From JOPF133 sp052144935 (GTDB lineage Bacteria; Acidobacteriota; Terriglobia; Bryobacterales; Bryobacteraceae): DNA of 33,985 nucleotides. Shown here piece by piece: positions 22,739-31,355 of the stretch. Both the position numbers and the translations under genes were made by a program. Numbering within the stretch: the first letter of the stretch is position 1; the number at the start of each line of letters is the position of its first letter. The stretch lies in NCBI GenBank assembly GCA_052144935.1, contig JBKQPR010000128.1, positions 1 through 33,985 on the forward strand, given 5' to 3'. Under the pieces are notes generated by a model. The model saw only the letters and a list, made by a program, of their open reading frames with translations. It was not told where the DNA came from and made no database searches.

Positions 22739-24229
22739 ATGAGACGCCGAGACCTGCTTCGTGCCGCGGCCGCCGCGCCGCTGGCCCTCGCCGCCCGCCG
22801 TGGCCGTGCCGCCCCATTCGACGCCACCTGGGAATCCCTCGACCGCCGCCCCATGCCAGCCTGGTATAACGACGCCAAGTTCGGCATTTTCATCCACTGG
22901 GGCGTCTATTCCGTGCCCTCCTACGCGGCTGTGAAAGCCAAGGGCCAGAATCCGTACGCCGAGTGGTATTGGAATTCGCTGACCGAAGGCAAGAAGGCCA
23001 AGCAGCCGACCGACAATGGCGCGCTGACCTGGCAGTTTCACCAGCGCGTCTATGGGGCCAACTTTCCGTACGCCGATTTCGCCCCCCTGTTCCGCGCGGA
23101 ATTGTACGATCCCAACCATTGGGCCGACGTCTTCGCGCGCTCCGGGGCCCGCTACGTGGCGCTGACGTCGAAACATCACGAGGGCTTTACGTTGTGGCGC
23201 AGCGCGGAGGCCAACCGGGCCTGGGGGCGTCCGTGGAACGCCGTGGATATCGGCCCCAGGCGCGACCTGCTCGTCGACCTGATGGACGCCGGCCGCCGCA
23301 GGAATCTGCACATGGGGATCTACTATTCGCTGTACGAATGGTACAACCCACTCTGGCTGGCCGATCGCAAGCGCTACGCCTCCGAGCACGTGGCGCCGCA
23401 ATTCAAAGACGTGGTGAACCACGCGCGGCCGGACATCATCTTCTCGGACGGCGAATGGGAGATGACCAGCGAGGAATGGCACGCGCCCGAATTGCTGGCC
23501 TGGCTGTTCAACGAATCGCCGGTGCGCGACACGGTGGTGATCGACGACCGATGGGGCAAGGACACGCGCCACAAGCACGGCGGCTATTACACCACCGAGT
23601 ACACCTCCGGCCTGCAGCAGGCCGCGCACGTCTGGGAGGAGAACCGCGGCATGGGCTATTCCTACGGCTACAACCGCATGGAGACGGTGGCCGATTATCG
23701 CACCGGCCGCGAGCTGCTGCTGATGCTGATCGACATCGTGAGCCGCGGCGGCAACCTGCTGCTGGACATCGGGCCTACGGCCGACGGGCGCATTCCGGTA
23801 ATCATGGAGGAGCGGCTGGCGCAGATCGGCGAGTGGCTCGCAAAGAGCGGCGAAGCGATTTACGGAACCCACGCGTGGAAGCATTCGCGGCAGTGGAGCT
23901 CGGGCGCCGTTCCCAAGCTGCAGGACAGCCAGTTCATGTCGGAGTACGACATCACCAAGCTGGTGGACGCGCCGCCGGCGGGCTTCGCGCACGTGGAGGC
24001 CTTCCTCACGGCGAAAGAGGATACGGTGTACGTGATCGTGCCGCGGCGGCCGAGGGGTGAGGTGGCGATCGACGATTTGACGGCGCGGAGGGTGACGCTG
24101 CTGGAGACCGGGCAGCCGGTGGAGTTCCGGCGCGAGGGCGCGCGGTTGCGGATCCGGGTGCCGGACCCGCTGGCGGCGGGTTTGCCGGACCGGCAGGCGT
24201 ACGTGTTCAAAGTGGAGACGGCGGGCTAA
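22739..24229 (+). CDS. GH29 alpha-L-fucosidase, Tat-exported
   Basis: The 496-residue enzyme removes alpha-L-fucose from glycans. The N-terminus MRRRDLLRAAAAAPLALAARRGRAA is a twin-arginine signal (RRxDLL), so the folded enzyme is exported. GH29 motifs are AKFGIFIHWGVYSVPSYA, ARYVALTSKHHEGFTLW and DIIFSDGEWE, where Asp237 is the expected nucleophile. The region GGNLLLDIGPTADGRIP near residue 340 is also typical, and a C-terminal beta-sandwich follows. The family often lacks a clear acid/base in sequence, so linkage preference cannot be set. No strong ribosome-binding site precedes the ATG. Confidence 0.95.
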   Translation: MRRRDLLRAAAAAPLALAARRGRAAPFDATWESLDRRPMPAWYNDAKFGIFIHWGVYSVPSYAAVKAKGQNPYAEWYWNSLTEGKKAKQPTDNGALTWQFHQRVYGANFPYADFAPLFRAELYDPNHWADVFARSGARYVALTSKHHEGFTLWRSAEANRAWGRPWNAVDIGPRRDLLVDLMDAGRRRNLHMGIYYSLYEWYNPLWLADRKRYASEHVAPQFKDVVNHARPDIIFSDGEWEMTSEEWHAPELLAWLFNESPVRDTVVIDDRWGKDTRHKHGGYYTTEYTSGLQQAAHVWEENRGMGYSYGYNRMETVADYRTGRELLLMLIDIVSRGGNLLLDIGPTADGRIPVIMEERLAQIGEWLAKSGEAIYGTHAWKHSRQWSSGAVPKLQDSQFMSEYDITKLVDAPPAGFAHVEAFLTAKEDTVYVIVPRRPRGEVAIDDLTARRVTLLETGQPVEFRREGARLRIRVPDPLAAGLPDRQAYVFKVETAG

Positions 24230-24288
24230 AGGCGCCAGCGTCGGCACGAGTGCGCGGCGGACTGAGAGTCTAGGCCACAGCTCCGTGG

Positions 24289-24308
24289 CGCAGGCACTCA
24301 TGCCTGCG
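24289..24308. repeat. Hairpin repeat in the fucosidase-rdgB convergent gap
   Basis: CGCAGGCA-CTCA-TGCCTGCG is a perfect 8-base-pair stem with a 4-base loop. The 126-base gap (24230-24355) also has GCCAC-AGCTCC-GTGGC just before it and CGAGAC-TC-GTCTCG after it. The 16-mer GCGTCGGCACGAGTGC (24238-24253) recurs at 29447-29462. I read the gap as a cluster of repeat palindromes that may also terminate both converging genes. Confidence 0.7.
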
Positions 24309-24355
24309 GGGTGCCCGCTGGGCCCGAGACTCGTCTCGATGCCGTCCTGGCGTTG

Positions 24356-24928
24356 TCAAAGCGCCTTTAGCAGCGCGCGCAACGCCTGGCCGCGGTGGCT
24401 GACGGCGAATTTCTGCTCCTCGCCGGCCTCGCCGAAGGTGCAGTCGAAGGGCGGATAGTAAAACAGCGGATCGTAGCCGAAGCCGCCGGCTCCGCGCGGG
24501 GCTTCCAGGATGCGGCCTTCCACGGCGCCATGGTAGACGCCCAGCAGGCGCTCGCCTTCCACCAGCGCGATGGCGCAGACGAAGCGCGCGGAGCGGTCTT
24601 CCAAGCCGCGCAGTTTTTCGAGCAGCAGGCGGTTGTTGGATGCATCGGTGGCATTGGGGCCGGAGAAGCGGGCCGAGTAAACCCCGGGCGCGCCGCCTAG
24701 CGCGTCCACTTCCAGGCCCGAATCGTCGGCGAACAACGGGCTGTCGGCGTGCCGCCCGTAATGCAGCGCTTTGCGGATGGCGTTCTCCTCGAAGGTGGCG
24801 CCGTCCTCGGCGCAGGGCGGAATCGCGCGATAGCCGGGCAGCAACTCGATCTCGACGGGTGCATGACCCGCCACAAGACGGAATTCGCGCAGCTTTCCCG
24901 CGTTGCCGGTGGCGCAGTAGAGCCGCAT
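24356..24928 (-). CDS. rdgB: Non-canonical purine NTP pyrophosphatase (RdgB/HAM1)
   Basis: The enzyme hydrolyses dITP, XTP and similar damaged nucleotides to monophosphates, keeping them out of DNA and RNA. The 190-residue product has the family motifs in order: ATGNAGKLREF at the N-terminus, TFEENAIRKALHYG, FADDSGLEVDALGGAPGVYSARFSG, GGFGYDPLF, and SHRGQALRAL at the end. Its start overlaps the rph stop by one base (TGATG), so the pair is translationally coupled, a common rph-rdgB arrangement. Confidence 0.97.
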   Translation of the reverse strand: MRLYCATGNAGKLREFRLVAGHAPVEIELLPGYRAIPPCAEDGATFEENAIRKALHYGRHADSPLFADDSGLEVDALGGAPGVYSARFSGPNATDASNNRLLLEKLRGLEDRSARFVCAIALVEGERLLGVYHGAVEGRILEAPRGAGGFGYDPLFYYPPFDCTFGEAGEEQKFAVSHRGQALRALLKAL

Positions 24929-25644
24929 CAGATGCGCGCCACCGTCTTCTGCACTTCGATCAGTTGCGCGACGCCGGTGCGCGCCAGCGCCAGCAGGCTG
25001 CTCATCTGGGCGTCGTCGAAGGGGCGGTGCTCGGCGGTGGCCTGCACTTCGACGAACTGGCCGGCGCCGGTCATGGCCACGTTCATGTCCACGTCGGCTT
25101 GGGAATCCTCTTCATAGCAGAGGTCCAGCATGGGGACGCCCCCCACGAGCCCGACGCTGGTGGCGGCCAGGTAATCGCGCAGCGGCGACGTGCGCAGCAC
25201 GCGGAACTCCACCAGTTGGCGAAGCGCCAGGGCCAAGGCTACGAAGGCGCCGGTGATGGAGGCGGTGCGCGTGCCGCCATCGGCCTGGAGCACGTCGCAA
25301 TCCACCGTGATGGTGCGCTCGCCGAGCGCGGAGAGATCCACCACTGAGCGCATGGCGCGGCCGATCAGTCGCTGAATCTCGTGCGTGCGGCCGGAGGGGC
25401 GGCCCTTGGAGACCTCACGCGGGGTGCGCCGGGCGGTGGCGCGCGGCAGCATGGAATACTCGGCCGTCACCCAGCCCTTGCCGGAATTGCGGAGGAAGGG
25501 AGGCACGCTGTCTTCCACCGAGGCGGCGCAGAGCACGTGCGTGTTGCCCACCTGGATGAGCGCGGAACCCTCCGCGGTCTTCAGGTAGCCGGTGACAATT
25601 TCGACGGGCCGCATTTCGCAAGGCTGACGATTATCCGTTCGCAT
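24928..25644 (-). CDS. rph: Ribonuclease PH
   Basis: RNase PH trims the 3' ends of tRNA precursors by phosphorolysis. The 238-residue product shows GYLKTAEGSALIQVGNTHVLCAASVED, GWVTAEYSMLPRATARRTPRE, GRTHEIQRLIGRAMRSVVDL, DCDVLQADGGTRTASITGAFVAL and DVDMNVAMTGAGQFVEVQATAE, the full family set. The ATG at 25644 is the right place for the N-terminus (RTDNRQPCEMRPVEI). It overlaps the small upstream membrane-protein gene by 14 bases and rdgB downstream by one base. Confidence 0.97.
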   Translation of the reverse strand: MRTDNRQPCEMRPVEIVTGYLKTAEGSALIQVGNTHVLCAASVEDSVPPFLRNSGKGWVTAEYSMLPRATARRTPREVSKGRPSGRTHEIQRLIGRAMRSVVDLSALGERTITVDCDVLQADGGTRTASITGAFVALALALRQLVEFRVLRTSPLRDYLAATSVGLVGGVPMLDLCYEEDSQADVDMNVAMTGAGQFVEVQATAEHRPFDDAQMSSLLALARTGVAQLIEVQKTVARI

Positions 25645-25774
25645 TTTTCATCACGTAGTAGAGAAAGAACATCACCAGAAACATGGCGGAGATCACCAGG
25701 ATCAGGCAGGAGATGCCGCCTTGCGGGGCGGGCCGGCTCTTGGCCTTTCCTTTGAACGGCTTGAACTTCGCCAT
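25631..25774 (-). CDS. Small single-pass membrane protein (47 aa)
   Basis: The 47-residue product has a basic N-terminal half (MAKFKPFKGKAKSRPAPQGG) and one hydrophobic segment (ISCLILVISAMFLVMFFLYYVM) followed by a short tail. It would be a type II single-pass inner-membrane protein. It overlaps the start of rph by 14 bases on the same strand, and its start is 51 bases from the divergent lipoprotein gene. I recognise no family. The sharp change in composition and the close coupling with rph argue for a real gene. Confidence 0.6.
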   Translation of the reverse strand: MAKFKPFKGKAKSRPAPQGGISCLILVISAMFLVMFFLYYVMKNANG

Positions 25775-25825
25775 AACTGCGATGGTAGCACCGCGATTCC
25801 CGAGGACATGCAAGAATCGAGTGGG

Positions 25826-26230
25826 ATGACACAACGCGCGTGGATTTCGCTCGCGAGCCTGGTGGCGCTGACGGGAGCATGCCGCGAAAACACCGCGCCG
25901 CTCGGTCTGCTGCCGGAGAACGTGGCGGGCGCATGGCGTCGCACCGGCCTGCAGGAAACGCCCGTGGCCGAGGCGCCCGACCCGGTTCCGCGGAACGCGG
26001 TGAGCCGTCTGGAAACGGCGCAGTACGAAGGCCCGGGCAAGCTGGAAGCGCGGATTTACGAGCTGACTTCGCCGGAGGTGGGCGTCACCCTCGCGCAGCG
26101 CTGGCGGCCCTCGGCCGACACGGTGTTCTTCAGCCACGGACGGTATTTCGTGGTGATCAAGTGGCAACAGGCCGAGCGGGACGCGCTGCGCGATTTCGTG
26201 CGCGAGTTAGAGGGGAGGATGAAAGAGTAG
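25826..26230 (+). CDS. Small exported protein, probable lipoprotein
   Basis: The 134-residue product starts with MTQRAWISLASLVALTGAC, a short signal ending in a lipobox-like LTGAC, so Cys19 could be lipidated. The rest (about 115 residues) is soluble, with strands such as EARIYELTSPEVGVTLAQRW and DTVFFSHGRYFVVIKW and a helical end. I do not recognise a family. The ATG at 25826 follows GAGTGGG at a short distance; the longer reading from 25721 overlaps the divergent gene and was rejected. It stands alone between the rph block and the cytochrome gene. Confidence 0.65.
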   Translation: MTQRAWISLASLVALTGACRENTAPLGLLPENVAGAWRRTGLQETPVAEAPDPVPRNAVSRLETAQYEGPGKLEARIYELTSPEVGVTLAQRWRPSADTVFFSHGRYFVVIKWQQAERDALRDFVRELEGRMKE

Positions 26231-26429
26231 CGGATCCACGAAAGCGTTCGGGGTGTGCGTGCGCACGCGCTCGGCCCGGATTCCGAGCGATGTTGCACCT
26301 CGGGCGGGACCGGATTAAGCTTGATGTCAACGAAGGCAACGCCGGCTTCGGCAAGGGAGATCCCCATGGGATGGGGCCGAACCATCCCGGGCCGCCGTCC
26401 TTCCGCTGCACGCTGTCGCGGAATCGAAC
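26231..26429. other. Intergenic region before the cytochrome gene
   Basis: No gene or RNA is visible. A perfect palindrome CGTGCGCACG lies near 26259-26268. The region probably holds the promoter for the cytochrome-CRTAC pair, but no clear -10/-35 pair can be set. Confidence 0.4.
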
Positions 26430-29159
26430 ATGAAAACTCGTCTCGCAGCCGCTTTATTTCTATTCCTGCTGATCAACAGCGGCTACCTGTCGGCGTATCC
26501 GGGCGCATCTTTGTTCTACATGGGGAACGTGGTGGCGCACCTGACGGTGGGTTTGTCGCTGATGGTGGCGGCGGCGTGGACCGTGAAGCGATATCCGCGG
26601 GAAAGCGGAGCATTTTTGGTGGCCGGTCTGCCGGCCGTGTTCCTGGCGGTGCGGGGGAACACACTCGACCATCGCGGTATTTTGTGGCTGCACGTCTTCC
26701 TGGGAGTGGCCGCGGCAGCGTTGGTGGTCTTCCGTTTCCGGCGCCGGCTTCCGTTGGCAGCGCCGGCCTGCCTCGTCGCTGTGCTGCTGCCGGTATCGGC
26801 GGCCGTCTGGAACCGGGTTCATCCCGACCCGAATGACCGGATCGTGAACCCGCCATCCCCGCCGCTTTCCATGGATGAGGAGGGTCTGGGTGCGCATTCG
26901 CCCTTTGCCCCGTCCTCCGCACGCACCACCAGCGGGCGGATCATCCCCTCGAATTTCTTCATGGATTCTGAAACCTGCGGCGAGTGTCACAAGGACATCT
27001 ACGAGCAGTGGAAGAGTTCGATGCACCATATGGCATCGTTCAACAACCAGTTCTATCGAAAATCCATCGAATACATGCAGAGCGTGACCGGAACGCGCGG
27101 CAGCAAATGGTGCGCCGGATGCCATGACCACGCGGTGTTTTTTAACGGCCGTTTCGACCGGCCCATCTCCGAACAGATCGACACCCCGGAGGCGCAGGCG
27201 GGCCTGGGCTGCATGTCCTGCCATGCCATCGTGCATGTGGGAAGCACCATGGGCAACTCCGATTTCGCGGTGGAATACCCGCCTCTGCATGAACTGGCTT
27301 CCAGCCACAGCCGGCCGGTCCGGGCGATCTCCGCCTTCCTGACCTATCTCAACCCGCAGCCTCACCGGATGACATTCATGAAACCCTTCATGCGCGACCC
27401 TGAGTTCTGCGCGGCCTGCCACAAAGTACACCTGGATGTGCCGGTGAATAACTACCGCTGGTTTCGCGGCTTCAACGATTACGACAACTGGCAGGCCAGC
27501 GGTGTTTCCGGCCAGGGCGCCCGCTCGTTCTACTACCCCGACAAGTCCATGGCATGCGCCGATTGCCATATGCCGCTGGTGGCCTCGAATGACGCCGGCA
27601 ATCGAGAGGGCAAGGTTCACTCGCACCGCTTCGCCGCCGCCAACACGGCAGTGCCTTACGTCGACGAGGACCGCGAGCAACTCGAAGCTACGGAGAAGTT
27701 TCTCCGATCGGGTTTCATCACGGTGGACATCTTTGCGGTGTCACCCGTGGACGCTGTGAACGCCGCCACGGGACAGACTTCGATGATGCGCCGGAGCGAC
27801 AGCGTCCAGGCCAATTCCACGTTCGCGGTGGGAGAGGAAGCGGAACAGTCCGTGCCGGCGATGGTGAGGGAGGTCGGCAAGCTGTCGGCGCCGGTGGGAG
27901 CCGCCGGCACGTGCCTGGAGCCCGGCTCTACGGCCCGCGTGGATGTGGTGGTGCGGACCCGCAAAATCGGCCATTTCTTTCCGGCCGGAACGGTGGATGC
28001 CTTCGACACCTGGCTGGAATTGCAGGCCAAGGACGACGATGGGCGCGTGCTGTTCTGGAGCGGCAAGGTGGAAGACGGTGGCAAGGGTCCGGTAGAGCCG
28101 GGCGCGCATTTCTATCGCTCTCTGCAACTGGACGGCGCCGGAAACCCGATCGACAAGCGCAACGCCTGGCAATCCCGCAGCATGCTCTATGTGAGGCTCA
28201 TCCCGCCGGGCGCGGCCGACGTGGTGCATTACCTGGTGAAGACGCCCCGCGACGCCAAAGGCCCGATCCACCTCACAGCCCGCCTGAACTACCGGAAGTT
28301 CTCCTGGTATTACACGCAATTTTCTTATGCCGGCGTACCCAAGCCCGGACAAGACCCGGCACTGCTTAACAAGGACTTCAACAGCCTGGAGTACGGCTTT
28401 CTGCCGGCATCCATACCGCCGAACGTCTCCGGGAAAATTCGCGGGCGCATTCCCGATCTGCCGATCGTCACCCTGGCGGAAGCGCAGGCCACTATCCCTC
28501 TGGGCCAGCCGGACTGGACGCCGGTGGTGCGGAAACAGGATCGCGAGCGGTGGAACGATTGGGGCATCGGGCTGTTGCTGCAAGGCGATCTGAAGGGCGC
28601 GGAGTATGCCTTCGAGCGAGTGACGGAGGCCGATCCCGGTTACGCCGACGGCTGGCTCAACGTGGCTCGCGCGCTGATTCAGGAGGGCGAGACCGACGCC
28701 GCCAAACCGTATTTGGCGAAAGCCCTCGCGATCAGCCCGCGGCTCGGCCGCGCCATGTTCTTCCAGGCCGCGGTCGAGAAGGCCGACGGAGACTACGACG
28801 GCGCGCTACGTTCTCTGGCGGCGGCGCGCGCGCAATATCCACGCGACCGCGTAGTGCTGAACCAGATCGCCCGCATCCAGTTTCTCGAGCGTCGATACGC
28901 GGAGGCCGTAGACACTCTACAGGCGGTGAACGCCGTGGATCCGGAGGATGTGCAGATGCACTATACGCTCATGCTGTGCTATCGGGGCTTAGGCAATGGG
29001 ACCGCGGCGGAGCGCGAGGAGCAGTTGTTCCGCCGGTTCAAAGCCGACGAGGCATCGCAGTCACTCACCGAAAGACGGAGGCGGCTCAGCCCTGAGGACA
29101 ACAATGAGCGCCAGGCTGTCCACGACCATGAGAGCGTGGCGCTTGGGGAGGGAAAGTGA
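26430..29159 (+). CDS. Membrane-anchored pentaheme cytochrome c with TPR domain
   Basis: The 909-residue protein has about four to five N-terminal membrane segments (4-22, 33-51, 62-77, 86-102, 108-127), then a periplasmic part with five CxxCH haem sites: CGECH 183-187, CAGCH 228-232, CMSCH 261-265, CAACH 327-331 and CADCH 376-380. The start of this part (CGECHKDIYEQWKSSMHH) resembles the cytochrome c554-like group. A beta-rich region follows (about 470-680), then TPR repeats (about 700-880, e.g. YAFERVTEADPGYADGWLNVARALIQEG). It is likely an electron-transfer protein in the cytoplasmic membrane facing the periplasm. The downstream ASPIC/UnbV gene overlaps it as GTGA; such pairs recur in Acidobacteriota and Planctomycetes. 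The redox partner is not readable. Confidence 0.85.
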   Translation: MKTRLAAALFLFLLINSGYLSAYPGASLFYMGNVVAHLTVGLSLMVAAAWTVKRYPRESGAFLVAGLPAVFLAVRGNTLDHRGILWLHVFLGVAAAALVVFRFRRRLPLAAPACLVAVLLPVSAAVWNRVHPDPNDRIVNPPSPPLSMDEEGLGAHSPFAPSSARTTSGRIIPSNFFMDSETCGECHKDIYEQWKSSMHHMASFNNQFYRKSIEYMQSVTGTRGSKWCAGCHDHAVFFNGRFDRPISEQIDTPEAQAGLGCMSCHAIVHVGSTMGNSDFAVEYPPLHELASSHSRPVRAISAFLTYLNPQPHRMTFMKPFMRDPEFCAACHKVHLDVPVNNYRWFRGFNDYDNWQASGVSGQGARSFYYPDKSMACADCHMPLVASNDAGNREGKVHSHRFAAANTAVPYVDEDREQLEATEKFLRSGFITVDIFAVSPVDAVNAATGQTSMMRRSDSVQANSTFAVGEEAEQSVPAMVREVGKLSAPVGAAGTCLEPGSTARVDVVVRTRKIGHFFPAGTVDAFDTWLELQAKDDDGRVLFWSGKVEDGGKGPVEPGAHFYRSLQLDGAGNPIDKRNAWQSRSMLYVRLIPPGAADVVHYLVKTPRDAKGPIHLTARLNYRKFSWYYTQFSYAGVPKPGQDPALLNKDFNSLEYGFLPASIPPNVSGKIRGRIPDLPIVTLAEAQATIPLGQPDWTPVVRKQDRERWNDWGIGLLLQGDLKGAEYAFERVTEADPGYADGWLNVARALIQEGETDAAKPYLAKALAISPRLGRAMFFQAAVEKADGDYDGALRSLAAARAQYPRDRVVLNQIARIQFLERRYAEAVDTLQAVNAVDPEDVQMHYTLMLCYRGLGNGTAAEREEQLFRRFKADEASQSLTERRRRLSPEDNNERQAVHDHESVALGEGK

Positions 29160-31192
29160 GACCATCGTGCGCGCTGGCCCTTGCAGTAAGGCTCCACGCG
29201 AGAACAACTTCACAGTCTGCCGCTGTGGCACAGGCTCCGGCCGTGGCACAGTCTGCCGCTGTGGCACAGTCTGCCGCTGTGGCACAGTCTGCCGCTGTGG
29301 CGCAGTCTGCCGCTGTGGCGCAGTCTGCCGCTGTGGCGCAGTCTGCCGCTGTGGCGCAGTCTGCCGCTGTGGCGCAGGGTCTCAGCCAGGCTCTCAGCCT
29401 GCTGCGTCGAGTCTCCACTCGACGCTTTTGGGGCCTAGGGCAGCGCGCGTCGGCACGAGTGCCCGACCCCGGAGGGGTACCCCGGCAGGCTGAGAGCCTG
29501 CGCCACGTCCGCCACTCAGTCAAATTTAGAGTTATTCTTGCGCCGCTCCTAATTGCAGTGGCTCTAGTTGTCGCAACCCTCGCGGCGGATCGGCCGCCTC
29601 GCGTGGAGGTGCAGTTTACCGATGTTACTGCCCAGGCGGGCGTTCATTTCACACACAATGCCGGGCGCACGGGGCGGAAGTATCTGCCCGAGACGCTCGG
29701 CGCGGGCTGCGCCTTTTTCGATGCCGACGGCGATGGCTGGCCGGATATTCTGCTGATCAATGGCAAGGATTTTACTCCCCGCGGCCGCCGGTCCGTGGCC
29801 GCGCTCTATCACAACAACCACAACGGAACGTTCACCGATGTGACCGCCGGAAGCGGCCTGGACGTGGAAATGTATGGCATGGGCGTGGCTGTCGCGGACT
29901 ACGATAACGACGGCCGCGAAGACGTCTATATCACCGCGCTGGAGGGAGACCATCTTTTCCATAACGAGGGCAACGGCAAATTTCACGACGTGACCGCGGC
30001 CTCCGGAATCCAAAATGCCAATTTCGGCACCAGCGCCGCCTGGCTGGATTACGATCGCGACGGCAAGGTGGATCTGTTCGTCGCCAACTACGTGCAGTGG
30101 ACCGCTAAGGGCGACCTCTTTTGCTCTCTGGATGGCGCCACCAAATCCTACTGCACGCCCGAATCCTACAAGGGTACGCGCTCGCGCCTGTTTCATAACC
30201 TGGGCAACGGCCGCTTCGAAGATGTGACCGAGAAGGCCGGACTGGGCGACCCCGCCAGCAAGTCGCTGGGCGTTACAGTGCTCGACTACAACAACGATGG
30301 ATGGCCGGACCTGTTCGTGGCCAACGATACCCAGCCCAATAAACTGTATCGCAACCTGGGCAACGGCACATTCAAAGAAGAGGGCATGACGGCCGGAGTC
30401 GCCTATGGCGAAGACGGCGTGGCTCGCGGAGCCATGGGCGCCGATGCCGCCGATTACGATCGCAGCGGCCGGCCCCATCTGCTGGTGGGCAACTTCTCCA
30501 ATCAGATGCTGGGCCTTTACCACAATGAAGGAAATGGGCTGTTCGTGGATGAAGCGCCTTCCTCCGCGGTGGGCCGATCGAGCCTCCTCTCGCTCTCATT
30601 CGGCGTATTCTTCTTCGACTACGATCTGGATGGCTATCCGGATATCCTGGCGGCCAATGGCCATATCGAAGACGAGATCGGGCGCGTGCAGCCCAAGGTG
30701 AGCTACAAGGAATCCCCGCTGCTATTCCGCAATTTGGGAAATCACCGGTTCGACAACGTAAGCTCCCAGGTGGGACCGGCGTTTTCCAAAGCCATGGTGG
30801 CGCGCGGCGCCGCCTATGCCGATTTCGACCACGACGGCGATCTCGACGTTCTGATCTCCACTAACAATGGACCGGCGGTCTTGCTCCGCAATGACGGAGG
30901 CAATCGCAACCATTGGCTGAGCATCCGGCTGGCGGGTGTGCGTTCGAATCGCGACGGTCTCGGCGCGGTGGTCCGGGTAGAGAGCAACGGCGGAAAGCAG
31001 TGGAACATGGTGCGCAGCGGATCCAGTTACTGCTCGCAAAGCGATCTGGCCCTCACCTTCGGGCTGGGCCCTGATGCGACCGCCAGTGTGGAGGTCGTTT
31101 GGCCCAGCGGCGCAAAACAGCAGTTCAAAAATGTGGCCGTCAATGAGCGGGTGCTCATCGACGAGAATCGCGGGCTGAGTGCGCTACGTTGA
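29156..31192 (+). CDS. FG-GAP/ASPIC-UnbV (CRTAC1-like) protein with repeat-expanded N-terminus
   Basis: The 678-residue product contains FG-GAP/VCBS calcium-binding repeats (DADGDGWPDILLINGKD, DYDNDGREDVYITALEGD, DYDRDGKVDLFVANY, DYNNDGWPDLFVANDTQP, DYDLDGYPDILAANG, DFDHDGDLDVLIST), which fold as a beta-propeller, and the ASPIC/UnbV domain at the end (about 590-675). Such proteins are exported. The GTG start overlaps the cytochrome stop (GTGA, 29156-29159). Residues 20-73 are nine repeats of QSAAVA and the expected signal or anchor segment (FRVILAPLLIAVALVVATLAA) sits far inside, at about 122-143. The original N-terminus may have been displaced by repeat insertion; no ATG, GTG or TTG with a ribosome-binding site lies just before the hydrophobic segment. 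Confidence 0.85.
   Translation: MRPSCALALAVRLHARTTSQSAAVAQAPAVAQSAAVAQSAAVAQSAAVAQSAAVAQSAAVAQSAAVAQSAAVAQGLSQALSLLRRVSTRRFWGLGQRASARVPDPGGVPRQAESLRHVRHSVKFRVILAPLLIAVALVVATLAADRPPRVEVQFTDVTAQAGVHFTHNAGRTGRKYLPETLGAGCAFFDADGDGWPDILLINGKDFTPRGRRSVAALYHNNHNGTFTDVTAGSGLDVEMYGMGVAVADYDNDGREDVYITALEGDHLFHNEGNGKFHDVTAASGIQNANFGTSAAWLDYDRDGKVDLFVANYVQWTAKGDLFCSLDGATKSYCTPESYKGTRSRLFHNLGNGRFEDVTEKAGLGDPASKSLGVTVLDYNNDGWPDLFVANDTQPNKLYRNLGNGTFKEEGMTAGVAYGEDGVARGAMGADAADYDRSGRPHLLVGNFSNQMLGLYHNEGNGLFVDEAPSSAVGRSSLLSLSFGVFFFDYDLDGYPDILAANGHIEDEIGRVQPKVSYKESPLLFRNLGNHRFDNVSSQVGPAFSKAMVARGAAYADFDHDGDLDVLISTNNGPAVLLRNDGGNRNHWLSIRLAGVRSNRDGLGAVVRVESNGGKQWNMVRSGSSYCSQSDLALTFGLGPDATASVEVVWPSGAKQQFKNVAVNERVLIDENRGLSALR
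29213..29374 (+). repeat. Nine 18-nt tandem repeats at the 5' end of the CRTAC gene
   Basis: Nine units of CAGTCTGCCGCTGTGGCA (or GCG at the end) follow one another without gaps. Eight are the same apart from the final base, and the second is a variant (CAGGCTCCGGCCGTGGCA). They encode QSAAVA per unit, so copy number changes keep frame. The near identity indicates recent expansion, probably by slippage, and the count likely differs between strains. Confidence 0.93.
29404..29425. repeat. Palindrome within the CRTAC 5' coding region
   Basis: GCGTCGAGT-CTCC-ACTCGACGC forms a perfect 9-base-pair stem with a 4-base loop, 30 bases after the 18-nt repeats. The 16-mer GCGTCGGCACGAGTGC, shared with the gap at 24238-24253, follows at 29447-29462. 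Together with the repeats this looks like mobile palindromic DNA now read as part of the protein. Confidence 0.75.
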
Positions 31193-31208
31193 CCGCCCGA
31201 AGGGCGGT
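31192..31208 (+). terminator. Hairpin right after the CRTAC stop
   Basis: ACCGCCC-GAA-GGGCGGT is a perfect 7-base-pair stem with a GAA loop that begins at the last base of the stop codon. No T-run follows, so it is a likely but atypical terminator. The rest of the gap to the convergent GH115 gene (31209-31355) shows nothing I can assign. Confidence 0.55.
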
Positions 31209-31355
31209 GGATTGGTAGTACAGCCAGTTGCCGGGGACCGCGGCGTCGCCGGGCAATGCGCTATTTGTGGGTTGATGCGGCTGATTCAAAAGGGCCGACG
31301 TTCTGCCGCAACGCTCATATGAGCGGCCCGGCTGTTCCGCCGGGGACTTCCTCGT

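Noticed and set aside
29213..29374. CRISPR-like or origin-iteron array
   Set aside because: The 18-nt units are contiguous, have no spacers, are coding, and no replication gene is near.
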